Both the position numbers and the translations under genes were made by a program. Source: Thermoplasmatales archaeon UBA509 (GTDB lineage Archaea; Thermoplasmatota; Thermoplasmata; Thermoplasmatales; Thermoplasmataceae). From it: a DNA stretch of 36,841 nt. This document shows, piece after piece, positions 25,944 to 33,664 of the stretch; position 1 is the stretch's first letter, and each line of letters starts with the position of its first letter. The stretch is taken from NCBI GenBank assembly GCA_002498845.1, contig DAJC01000060.1:1-36841 (forward strand), given 5' to 3'. The notes below the pieces were generated by a model. That model was not told where the DNA came from, searched no databases, and saw only the letters and a program-made list of their open reading frames with translations.

Positions 25944-27344
25944 CTAAACCGATATGGGTGCGTAGTTTGCCGGATTATTGTATAAAGTTGCATTTGCCTG
26001 CCCATAGTTTTCTCTGATGTATGTATACATAGTGGAATGTACGGCGCTCAGTGCGGCGGTAATATTTGCTACTGTGTTGCCCCGATGATGGACAATCAAT
26101 GGATTAAAGGCTTTTTCATCCAAGACGGTCTGCCATTCAGTTATCCATGGCGTTGGATTCCTGAGGAATATGCCTGTCTGTATGGCCTGTGATTCTGCAA
26201 GGAACACTGGAGATTCGGCAGCAGGAAGGTCAACATATGCAGCTAGGTTTATTGCTGGCCAGGACATTGCAATCATATATTCTCTCTGTGCCTGCGCTCC
26301 AAGCAGGAAAGTTATAAATGATTCCAATTGTGGGACATCCGTTGCGCCTTTCGGGATGTAGAGAACGTCTCCACCAAGCAAGTGGTTGCCGTTGACTGAT
26401 CCGTTGGGTCCAGCATACACGCCCAACGTCTGGTTTGTCATCTTGTAACCAGTGGTTGTGTTCGTAAGCTGGTTGTATATGTATGGCCACTGATAGTCAA
26501 GTATTGAATAGTTGCCCACTGCAAGACCATGGTAACTGCCCCAGTAACCGGTTGTGTAACTTGGTGCGAAATAGTCTGAAAGGTTGTAAAGCATCTCAAA
26601 GGCATGGATGTCTCCTGTATCATTGGCATACAATGGGTTCCCACCATACTGCACCATCATCTGGTATAGCTCTGTTGCTGTGGAAGATCCTCCCCGTGGC
26701 GGATTAGTACTTCCACCCTGTATCATCAATGCATCTTTTCCCGTTTTTGACTTTATATTATGTAGGTCATTCAGTAGGGCAGTATAATTCGACGGTGGTG
26801 TTGAGATTCCAGCTTGTGAAAAAGCCGTCTTATTGTAAAACACCAGTGGTATGTTGGCCCTGAATGGGAAGAAATATACTCCACCAAATACCTGTTTCTC
26901 GTAGTTTATCATGCTCTTTGCAGCAGGTATGATTGTAGTAGGAAGCATATTTGATGATACATTAGTGAGATTCATCATAATATTCCCAGAACTGCTGTAA
27001 ATTAGCTGTCCTATTTCCAGATTATCCTGTCCAACAACCACTGGTCCAACCTTCCCAGATTGTTCTAGGGCAAGAATGTCCTTTGATGTGTCACCGCTTC
27101 CAACGTTAACCAGTGTAACGGTGGTTCCAGGATGCTGGGCATCGAACTGTGGTATTAGTGTGTCATTAACAAAGTTCGCTTCAGAGGTGGCTAGGCTTTC
27201 GTAAAAAACTATGTGCACCGTTGAGGTTTTTGCTGTGGTAGAATGGAACGGTACATAACCGCCAGCAAATCCAAGTATAAAAACTACAACCAATGCAGCA
27301 ATTATACCCCACGGCTTCTTCTTATATTCAATGTCATCTGCCAT
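25944..27344 (-). CDS. Sugar ABC transporter substrate-binding protein (family 1)
   Basis: A 466-residue extracellular binding protein. An N-terminal membrane anchor (WGIIAALVVVFILGFAGGYV) has no lipobox cysteine, so it probably stays tethered by an uncleaved helix or a signal anchor. It is followed by a family-1 fold: VHIVFYESL strand, FDAQHPGTTVTLVNVGSGD, and a C-terminal region with AYVDLPAAESPVF. It carries several N-x-S/T sequons. It leads the sugar transport operon. The bound sugar cannot be read from the sequence; the GH15 and debranching genes nearby suggest gluco-oligosaccharides or trehalose/maltose. Confidence 0.9.
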   Translation of the reverse strand: MADDIEYKKKPWGIIAALVVVFILGFAGGYVPFHSTTAKTSTVHIVFYESLATSEANFVNDTLIPQFDAQHPGTTVTLVNVGSGDTSKDILALEQSGKVGPVVVGQDNLEIGQLIYSSSGNIMMNLTNVSSNMLPTTIIPAAKSMINYEKQVFGGVYFFPFRANIPLVFYNKTAFSQAGISTPPSNYTALLNDLHNIKSKTGKDALMIQGGSTNPPRGGSSTATELYQMMVQYGGNPLYANDTGDIHAFEMLYNLSDYFAPSYTTGYWGSYHGLAVGNYSILDYQWPYIYNQLTNTTTGYKMTNQTLGVYAGPNGSVNGNHLLGGDVLYIPKGATDVPQLESFITFLLGAQAQREYMIAMSWPAINLAAYVDLPAAESPVFLAESQAIQTGIFLRNPTPWITEWQTVLDEKAFNPLIVHHRGNTVANITAALSAVHSTMYTYIRENYGQANATLYNNPANYAPISV

Positions 27345-27360
27345 TTTGCTTCAAACCCCT

Positions 27361-27370
27361 ATTTATATTA
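27361..27370 (-). promoter_or_regulatory. TATA box of the sugar transporter operon
   Basis: On the - strand TAATATAAAT is centred about 22 bp before the ATG at 27344, consistent with a leaderless transcript. The inserted IS element ends 26 bp upstream of it, so all native sequence further upstream has been displaced. Confidence 0.55.
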
Positions 27371-27387
27371 TTTTACTTAAACATTTC

Positions 27388-27395
27388 TTTGACAA
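27388..27395. repeat. Target-site duplication, left copy
   Basis: TTTGACAA adjoins the left inverted repeat of the IS element and is identical to the 8 bases just outside its right end. Confidence 0.75.
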
Positions 27396-28664
27396 GACAT
27401 TGTCAATTTCCGGTTGATAGGTACCTGTGATACCAGTAGGATGTCCTCAATAACCCTTCTTTCGTTTTGAACCTGTGCTTGAATAACCATGACTGTATGG
27501 AGAAGTGCTGTTCTGCCAGGTCTGAAGTCTTCTCCACCTGAGGATCCTCAAGGTATAGGAATACCTCTTTCCTGTGCTTCTTCACAAAACCGAGGAACCG
27601 GTAGATCAACCTGGCCTCACCGTAAAGGCTCCCGATCTTATCCAGCATTATTCCAACGATCTCCCCCTCACTCCTGCCCTCGGTGAGCTTCATGATCGCA
27701 TCCATGTTATTTCCGAGCTTCTTCAGGTTTGTTTCATTCGGGAAGAACATGTACTTTACCATACGCTTTGCCATGTCAAGTTCCCTTTCCATCCCTGCAT
27801 CAGCTATTCGATGTGCCAGATCCTTTTCAATGTGGAACAGGCATCTCTGCCTTCTTATTCGTATACCGAGGACTGACGATACGGTTTTCAGTACTGATTG
27901 GTAATGATATCCGTCTGTTGTGATGAATATCTCCTTTGGTATTTCGAACATTGAGAGTGCCCTGATGAAGAATCCTGACAGCGTCTCTTCCTTCAGGTCG
28001 TCAAGTATCTCCTCCACAAAGTTTCCGTTCTTTGAATCCTTCAGCAGTGCCCTGTATCTCTCCATTCCGTCAATGTGTGCATACTGTTCGTCATAGACGA
28101 AATATCCTGACGATTCCATGATCCCATCAAGCGGGGAAGGGACATATTTCCTTATGGTCTCATGGGATATGATCACGTTTCCGATGGTCCTGAAGAGTTC
28201 TGCAGCCTTCCTCAGGGATGTTTTCACCCTTGTTTTTATGCTCTTCTCCCTGACATCATCAGGGTGATGCTTTCCATAACCGTAGTTGGGAGGTCTTGCA
28301 ACAAATGAATATCTGCAGTCATTGCAGATATACCTCTGAACCCTGAATACTGTGCCATTCTCCATGGTCCTGATGCAGGTGCCATTCCTGACCACATTCC
28401 TTGATCGGCACTGCGGGCACATGGGATTCATGAAGCTGATCAGATCGTTTTCCTTCAGTTCCATGTCCATGATGGGTATATTGTTTACAAGGAAGACGGG
28501 TGAAGAATCCACTGATGCATAATCATCAAGTGAGGTGGAAACTCTCCTGAACTCAGTGTATGGCGCCTTCCTCAGTCGCATGTAATGGAATGCATCCATC
28601 ATATTTCATGATTTCGGTTTCCAAGTGCGAATCGTGGAAAAATCAACTAAATCTTGACAATGTC
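27396..28664 (-). mobile_element. Complete insertion sequence, about 1269 bp, IS256/Mutator-like
   Basis: A single transposase gene lies between inverted repeats. GACATTGTCAA at 27396-27406 matches the reverse complement of 28654-28664 exactly over 11 bp, and imperfect similarity continues inward to a shared GTTGAT. Both ends are flanked by the 8-bp direct repeat TTTGACAA. An 8-bp duplication and a DDE transposase with a C-x2-H motif are typical of the IS256/Mutator superfamily. The exact duplication and intact gene point to a fairly recent insertion. It separates the sugar transporter operon from its former upstream region. Confidence 0.85.
27403..28602 (-). CDS. Transposase, Mutator/IS256-like DDE superfamily
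   Basis: A 399-residue intact transposase. An N-terminal zinc ribbon (C62, C65, C93 and C96; MCPQCRSRNV and YICNDCRYSF) is followed by a helical DNA-binding part with SHETIRKYV. The catalytic core has acidic residues at D171 (YDEQYA), D230 (TTDGYHY) and E364 (SDLAEQHFS). The C254-x2-H257 motif in QRCLFHIEKDL is typical of Mutator-like enzymes. The stop codon falls inside the left inverted repeat, as in many compact IS elements. No frameshift or internal stop is seen, so it is probably active. Confidence 0.9.
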   Translation of the reverse strand: MMDAFHYMRLRKAPYTEFRRVSTSLDDYASVDSSPVFLVNNIPIMDMELKENDLISFMNPMCPQCRSRNVVRNGTCIRTMENGTVFRVQRYICNDCRYSFVARPPNYGYGKHHPDDVREKSIKTRVKTSLRKAAELFRTIGNVIISHETIRKYVPSPLDGIMESSGYFVYDEQYAHIDGMERYRALLKDSKNGNFVEEILDDLKEETLSGFFIRALSMFEIPKEIFITTDGYHYQSVLKTVSSVLGIRIRRQRCLFHIEKDLAHRIADAGMERELDMAKRMVKYMFFPNETNLKKLGNNMDAIMKLTEGRSEGEIVGIMLDKIGSLYGEARLIYRFLGFVKKHRKEVFLYLEDPQVEKTSDLAEQHFSIQSWLFKHRFKTKEGLLRTSYWYHRYLSTGN

Positions 28665-28672
28665 TTTGACAA
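28665..28672. repeat. Target-site duplication, right copy
   Basis: A second TTTGACAA directly outside the right inverted repeat, identical to 27388-27395. Confidence 0.75.
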
Positions 28673-29032
28673 TATAGTGTTCTGCTCAAAATGATACGCA
28701 CATGTTCAGTTCTGTACCTAGAGATCATTCAAAGTTGTCTTTAAATCAACCAGGAAGTCTTATCCCAGATCCGTAGTTTATATTATCCCCGAAGATTTGG
28801 GTTATATGCAATTCAATTCCAGAGCAATTATCGGAAAGAACTGTTGTCAGATACTCTTGGAAAAAATCAAAATTTAGGCATTCTTTCAACGAACCATTTA
28901 ATTCACAGTCGATCGATGAGGTGCGTCTCGCAGGCACAATACTTCGCAAAACCATTCACATAGCGCTGTTCACCGCTTTTATGGAGACTTTGATTGATAC
29001 TCATGAAGAACATGCCGTCCCCTCACTGAGAA
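28673..29032. other. Non-coding spacer between IS element and GH15 gene
   Basis: About 360 bp of AT-rich sequence that, before the insertion, lay between the divergent sugar transporter and GH15 genes. It probably holds old regulatory sequence of both. A 69-codon - frame (28746-28955) lacks a recognisable domain and a promoter. Confidence 0.4.
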
Positions 29033-29043
29033 TTTATTAATAA
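29033..29043 (+). promoter_or_regulatory. TATA box of the GH15 gene
   Basis: TTTATTAATAA lies 29-39 bp before the ATG at 29072, as expected for a leaderless or nearly leaderless transcript. Confidence 0.5.
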
Positions 29044-29071
29044 CTGCCACGTATACTGATGGCAATCTCAA

Positions 29072-30928
29072 ATGGCATTTCAAGGAGCAAGAAAATACAG
29101 AGATCTTGGCAGGAACGGTTACCTCAGAATTTCAAGCCATGGAATGATCGCCAGCAACAGAACCGCTGCCCTTGTGGGCCTGAACGGAACAATCGACTGG
29201 GCATGCCTTCCAAATTTTGATTCACCTCCAGTTTTTGATTCAATACTTGACAAGAACAAGGGTGGTTATTTTTCAATCAAGCCCCATGATACAGAGAATC
29301 TTGAGGTCATACAGTCATACAAGGAACTCACCAATGTCCTCATCACTGAATTCATCAGGGACGGCAAGATCATACTGCGCCTTACGGACTTCATTCCAAC
29401 TTCTGACTATTCAACAATCAGCTTTCCGGAAATACACAGGATGGTTGAGACCACTTCCGAGGATGTGGAAGTTGATATTGCCTTCAAGGCCACCATGAAT
29501 TACGGGAAACATACACCGGTCATAGAGCAGAGGAAGAACGGCTTCATATTCAGGTACAGGGACACAAAGGTTGGGATAGTCAGCGAGATCCCTCTTTCCC
29601 GTGATGGCGACAGGGTCATAGGTTCCCAGAAAATACCCAGGAGGACTTCAAGATGGCTTGTTGCGCTCTACGGCATTTCACATCTGGACGTTATATCTGA
29701 CTACAAGTCTTACCAGAGGATGGAGGATACCATTGACTACTGGCAGAAATGGAGCAACTCCACCACATACAGGGGGCTCTACAACAACGATGTAAACAGA
29801 TCTGCCCTGACCCTGAAAGGTCTCTTTTTTGAACCAACCGGCCTCATGGTGGCAGCACCCACCACCAGCCTTCCGGAGTGCATCGGAAGCGAGAGGAACT
29901 GGGATTACCGCTTTGCCTGGATAAGGGACACAGCCTATGTCATTGAGGCACTTTCACTCATAGGCTACAAGAGGGAGGCAACCAAGTTTCTCTATGATAT
30001 GATGGATAAGATTGAGCATGATGGTCGAATCCGCACAATATACCCAATAAACAGCAGTTCAAGCCTGGAGGAGATGGAGCTTGATTACGAGGGCTACATG
30101 GGATCAAGGCCTGTCCGCGTTGGCAACAAGGCATCCGATCAGCTCCAGATAGATCAGATGGGATCCATTGTAAATGCAATCTGTGCACTGAGCGATGCTG
30201 GCGGCGTAATAAACTCATATCTCTGGAACTTTGTGGGCGAAACACTGGATCATCTCTCAAAATTATGGAAATCTCCCGATTCAAGCATCTGGGAATTCAG
30301 GACAGAACCAAGGCATTTCGTATATTCCAAGGTTGTTTCGTGGTCTGCATTCAACAATGCCATCGCCATGGGCAAATACCAGGGCTTTTCAGGCCCATAC
30401 AGGAAGTGGAGGGCCATTGCCGATGAGATAAAGGAGGACATTATTGCCAATGGCTTCAGCGAGGAGCAGAACAGCTTTGTGCAGTATTATGGAAGCAGTG
30501 AGACCGATGCCTCGCTGCTCCGTATGCCGCTCCTGGGCTTCCTTCCTGCTGATGATCCAAGGATCGTTGGCACCGTGGCAAAGATTGAGAAGGATCTCAG
30601 GGTCACTGATCACCTCTTTCGCAGGTACCGCGAGGATGACGGGCTCAAGGGAGAGGACAACGCCTTCCTCCTTCTCTCATTCTGGTACGTGAACGTCCTG
30701 ATCCAGATGGACAGGATTGATGAGGCCAAGGTCGTGTTCGAATCCATACTTGACAGGGGAAACCACCTTGGTCTTTTTTCTGAGGAGATAGATTTCCAGA
30801 CCGGGGATCAGCTGGGGAATTTCCCGCAGGCCATCACACACCTCGGCGTCATAAATGTTGCCCTGCACCTGAATGAGGCATTCAAGGCAAGAGCCTCATT
30901 TTCAAGGAAGCGCCAGGTAGTGAAATAG
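29072..30928 (+). CDS. GH15 family glycoside hydrolase (glucoamylase or trehalase)
   Basis: A 618-residue inverting alpha-glucosidase. An N-terminal beta-sandwich (about 15-230; GMIASNRTAALVGLNGTIDW) precedes the (alpha/alpha)6 barrel. Sugar-binding segment RNWDYRFAWIRD (275-286) is conserved. The probable general acid is E408 in SSIWEFRTEPRHF and the general base E571 in GLFSEEID. There is no signal peptide, so it acts in the cytosol. In Thermoplasma, GH15 proteins of this form include both glucoamylases and trehalases active at acidic pH. Sequence alone does not decide which this is. It is divergent from the sugar importer and would hydrolyse its imported product or internal glycogen or trehalose. 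Confidence 0.92.
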   Translation: MAFQGARKYRDLGRNGYLRISSHGMIASNRTAALVGLNGTIDWACLPNFDSPPVFDSILDKNKGGYFSIKPHDTENLEVIQSYKELTNVLITEFIRDGKIILRLTDFIPTSDYSTISFPEIHRMVETTSEDVEVDIAFKATMNYGKHTPVIEQRKNGFIFRYRDTKVGIVSEIPLSRDGDRVIGSQKIPRRTSRWLVALYGISHLDVISDYKSYQRMEDTIDYWQKWSNSTTYRGLYNNDVNRSALTLKGLFFEPTGLMVAAPTTSLPECIGSERNWDYRFAWIRDTAYVIEALSLIGYKREATKFLYDMMDKIEHDGRIRTIYPINSSSSLEEMELDYEGYMGSRPVRVGNKASDQLQIDQMGSIVNAICALSDAGGVINSYLWNFVGETLDHLSKLWKSPDSSIWEFRTEPRHFVYSKVVSWSAFNNAIAMGKYQGFSGPYRKWRAIADEIKEDIIANGFSEEQNSFVQYYGSSETDASLLRMPLLGFLPADDPRIVGTVAKIEKDLRVTDHLFRRYREDDGLKGEDNAFLLLSFWYVNVLIQMDRIDEAKVVFESILDRGNHLGLFSEEIDFQTGDQLGNFPQAITHLGVINVALHLNEAFKARASFSRKRQVVK

Positions 30929-30938
30929 CGGTTTTCCA

Positions 30939-30981
30939 CTCATTTTCTCATTTTGCACGGACACATAATCTGATTAATATA
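30939..30981 (+). promoter_or_regulatory. Promoter of the PolB2 operon with tandem upstream repeat
   Basis: TTAATATA (30974-30981) lies about 25 bp before the first ATG, giving a leaderless mRNA. Upstream, CTCATTTT occurs twice in perfect tandem (30939-30954). The first copy creates ATTTTC, which fits the ANTTTC damage-response hexamer described in Sulfolobales. That match is short and could be chance. Confidence 0.45.
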
Positions 30982-31002
30982 CCTGTGTATCTAGAGTAAG
31001 GC

Positions 31003-31416
31003 ATGCATGCCCCTCTCAGGATATTTTCAACGAAATCGTTCCAGGCAGGAAATGTCAGGTCTTTCATGAAGGAGTTTGAATCAGATGTGATTCATCTGCT
31101 CATCACGGACGGCATCATGTCGGATTTCAGGCATGAATTTACCCGTGATGAACTTGGCATCATAATGGTGCAGCGCATACTGACAATATTCCAGCTCCAG
31201 AAAATACTCATGGATTCAGATGATAAGCCGCATTACCTGGCGCTTGCTTCCGGTGTTGTCTCGTCATGGCCCGGGTCAATTGTGGCCAGCATCTATGACA
31301 TAGTCCGGATAATGACGTACTACCATGGCTGCCCTGTTTACATGAACATAATCGGCGATCCGGGAATAATGTCAAGGTATCTGGGCAACAGGACCATTAA
31401 TGGGGGGATGATCTGA
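31003..31416 (+). CDS. RecA-like fragment without P-loop, first gene of the PolB2 operon (ImuA-like candidate)
   Basis: A 137-residue protein with no Walker A. The middle and C-terminal parts (about 55-125) follow the strand/helix order of the second half of a RecA/RadA core: a helix QRILTIFQLQKILM, a hydrophobic strand HYLALASGVV, a helix SIVASIYDIVRIMTYYHG, then a strand CPVYMNIIGDP. In several archaea polB2 is co-transcribed with a degenerate RecA-like gene compared to bacterial ImuA, and this gene fits that place. It probably assembles with the polymerase instead of hydrolysing ATP. It is 1 bp from the next gene. Operon membership is certain; the fold call is an inference from pattern. 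Confidence 0.6.
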   Translation: MHAPLRIFSTKSFQAGNVRSFMKEFESDVIHLLITDGIMSDFRHEFTRDELGIIMVQRILTIFQLQKILMDSDDKPHYLALASGVVSSWPGSIVASIYDIVRIMTYYHGCPVYMNIIGDPGIMSRYLGNRTINGGMI

Positions 31417-31417
31417 A

Positions 31418-31648
31418 ATGGGAAGGAGCGTTCCAACAGCTCGCCAGGTGATGGAGGATCTGGCAGGAGACCTGGAAAGGATGGCTTCCATAATGCCGCA
31501 GTCACAGGCAGCCATAATGCATGATCTTGTCATGATGGGGCGTAAGCATTCTGCGGAGATATCGTACTCCGGTGTGGATCCATATACGGGTTTTCTGATT
31601 TCCATCATCATTGATCTCTATTCAAGGATTATGGAGGATGGGCAGTGA
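31418..31648 (+). CDS. Small helical protein, second gene of the PolB2 operon
   Basis: A 76-residue, probably all-helical, Met-rich cytosolic protein, with helices near 8-25 (ARQVMEDLAGDLERMASIM), 28-48 and 55-73 (TGFLISIIIDLYSRIM). No known domain is recognised. It fits between the RecA-like gene (1 bp gap) and polB2 (no gap), so the three are almost surely made together. A role as a polymerase accessory or linker subunit is inferred from this position only. Confidence 0.7.
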   Translation: MGRSVPTARQVMEDLAGDLERMASIMPQSQAAIMHDLVMMGRKHSAEISYSGVDPYTGFLISIIIDLYSRIMEDGQ

Positions 31649-33664
31649 ATGCACGGAACAATCGTAAACGCCACCGGCTCCGATATCATAAGGGTCTGGT
31701 ACCTGGATCATGGAAAGATAAGCTACAGGGAACACAGCAACAGGAGCTGGATATTCGTGTCCGGAGACATGTATGATCTGGCATTCCTTGCCAGGCAGCT
31801 TGATGAATCAGGCATATACGGATACAGCATGGACACCATGAGGGATGTGCATGGCAGGATTGAAGGCATCAGGATACCCGTATGGCCTTCCGGAATGAGG
31901 GATCTCAATGCTATAATAAACGGCATAGGCATGGAGAGGAAGTTCTCCATATACAACGGTGACATTGATCCGGTGCTGCGCTTCATGGCCGAGAGGAATC
32001 TGGGATTCTTCACTCTTGAAGACCCCATGGACCAGGACCCGGAGATTCCTGTTTCCACCATAGTGGGCAGGTCCATGCTTGGAGTGCCATATGATATTGA
32101 AATAAACGGCACGCATTTTCCCAGGATAGATTCGGACGCCATATACGAGGCTCACCGGGCAATAACCCAGGGCACAATAATTGTGTACAGTAACAGGGAC
32201 GGCTTCTTCAGGAAGATCCTTCAGATGATTCTCCACCAGGGTTACGGGCTCCCCAGAGTGACCACATCCAGCGGCTCCACATTTGAATCCTACGGGCAGA
32301 CCCACTACAGCAATCCGCGGGTTTCAATTGACGGGAAGATATGCATAGAATCTGATTCATTTGCATATTCCGAGACCGGGATTCATGGACTAATTGAGAT
32401 ATCCCGCACATCCGGCCTTCCCATCGTGACTGCATCAAGAGTCACCACCGGTACCGCTGTTTCATCAATGGAGGAAGCATATGCATTGAGGAGCGGTGTT
32501 CTGATCCCGGTCAGGAAGGATGATCATGAGGAGGCAAAAAGCGCCGGTACACTGCTGAACACAGACAGCGGCGGGCTGGTACTGCAGCCTGATCCTGGCA
32601 TTTACACCGATGTGCATGAGATTGATTTCTCATCCATGTACCCCAGCATAATGGTCAGGTACAACCTCTCCCCGGAAACCCTCCAGAAGAATGGGGACAT
32701 AAGGATTCATGGCACTCCCTATTCCGCATCGGGAACTGACCGGGGTTTCCTAGCATCCGCCCTTGAGGGTCTCCTGAAAAGGCGGCTGTTTTACAAATCG
32801 GTGAAGGCCGGATCAGGGCTTTACGGCATGAGGGATGCCGCCCTCAAATGGATGCTCTTGACATCATTCGGGTACACCGGATACAAGAACGCCAAGTTCG
32901 GGAAGATAGAGATACATGAATCAATAACAGCCATGGGGAGATGGGCGCTGGCCATGGCCATGAACATAGCACGGGCCAATGGTTTCACGCCAATACATGG
33001 AATAGTGGATTCACTCTGGATGTCAGGCTCCGGCGATGTGAGGAAAGTGCTATGGGAGATTCAGGACAGGACAGGCATAGGCATAGTGGAGGATGGCCAC
33101 TACAGATGGATTGTATTCATGCCGGCGAATTCCGGGCTTGGGGCGCTGAACAGATACATTGGCCTTCGAATGGACGGGACCGTAAAGGTCCGCGGGCTGT
33201 ACGTCAGGAGGCGCGATGCCGCACCGGTATGCGTAAACTTCCAGTGGGAAGCCATAGAGATTCTCAGGAGCTGCATGGCTCCTGAAGATATATGGGCAAA
33301 ACGCAGCGAGATCAGGGATCTTGAGGCACGTTATATGAAATCACTCAGGTACCTTCCTCTGGAGGATTTCCGGATACCGCTGCATGTCACAAGAAATCCT
33401 GAGGAATATGCAGTTCACAATATACAGGGAATGGCAATTAAGGAGGCCATGGGCAGGGGATACAGGATCATGCCCGGCAGCAGGGTTGGGGTTGTTGTTG
33501 TGGATCACCACCACGGCATTGTGGACCTGGATGGCACACATGATGGGATTGACCTGAAGTTCTACGAAAGGCAGCTATCCATGGCATTCAGGCAGATTGA
33601 CTTTATTGTGAGGTCATGCTCACCCCGGAAGAAGCAGGCAGATCTCTTCAGTTTCTCCGTATGA
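31649..33664 (+). CDS. polB2: Family-B DNA polymerase, PolB2 type
   Basis: A 671-residue DNA polymerase of the PolB2 group. Motif A is intact: [11 protein letters not shown] (D326). Motif B is [12 protein letters not shown] (K400). Motif C reads HGIVDS (450-455) in place of YGDTDS: the first Asp is lost but the metal-binding second Asp (D454) remains. [11 protein letters not shown] (513-523) matches the family's KxRG thumb motif. The N-terminal half shows no DIE-type ExoI, so proofreading is probably absent. The extreme C-terminus, [10 protein letters not shown], resembles a PCNA-interacting peptide (Q663, L666, F669). Related Sulfolobales PolB2 enzymes act in translesion synthesis. Its 3' end overlaps the convergent Orc1/Cdc6 gene by 17 bp. 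Confidence 0.9.
   Translation: MHGTIVNATGSDIIRVWYLDHGKISYREHSNRSWIFVSGDMYDLAFLARQLDESGIYGYSMDTMRDVHGRIEGIRIPVWPSGMRDLNAIINGIGMERKFSIYNGDIDPVLRFMAERNLGFFTLEDPMDQDPEIPVSTIVGRSMLGVPYDIEINGTHFPRIDSDAIYEAHRAITQGTIIVYSNRDGFFRKILQMILHQGYGLPRVTTSSGSTFESYGQTHYSNPRVSIDGKICIESDSFAYSETGIHGLIEISRTSGLPIVTASRVTTGTAVSSMEEAYALRSGVLIPVRKDDHEEAKSAGTLLNTDSGGLVLQPDPGIYTDVHEIDFSSMYPSIMVRYNLSPETLQKNGDIRIHGTPYSASGTDRGFLASALEGLLKRRLFYKSVKAGSGLYGMRDAALKWMLLTSFGYTGYKNAKFGKIEIHESITAMGRWALAMAMNIARANGFTPIHGIVDSLWMSGSGDVRKVLWEIQDRTGIGIVEDGHYRWIVFMPANSGLGALNRYIGLRMDGTVKVRGLYVRRRDAAPVCVNFQWEAIEILRSCMAPEDIWAKRSEIRDLEARYMKSLRYLPLEDFRIPLHVTRNPEEYAVHNIQGMAIKEAMGRGYRIMPGSRVGVVVVDHHHGIVDLDGTHDGIDLKFYERQLSMAFRQIDFIVRSCSPRKKQADLFSFSV

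Noticed and set aside
28746..28955. 69-codon - frame between the IS element and the GH15 gene
   Set aside because: No domain and no convincing promoter; it could be a remnant, but nothing supports a functional gene.
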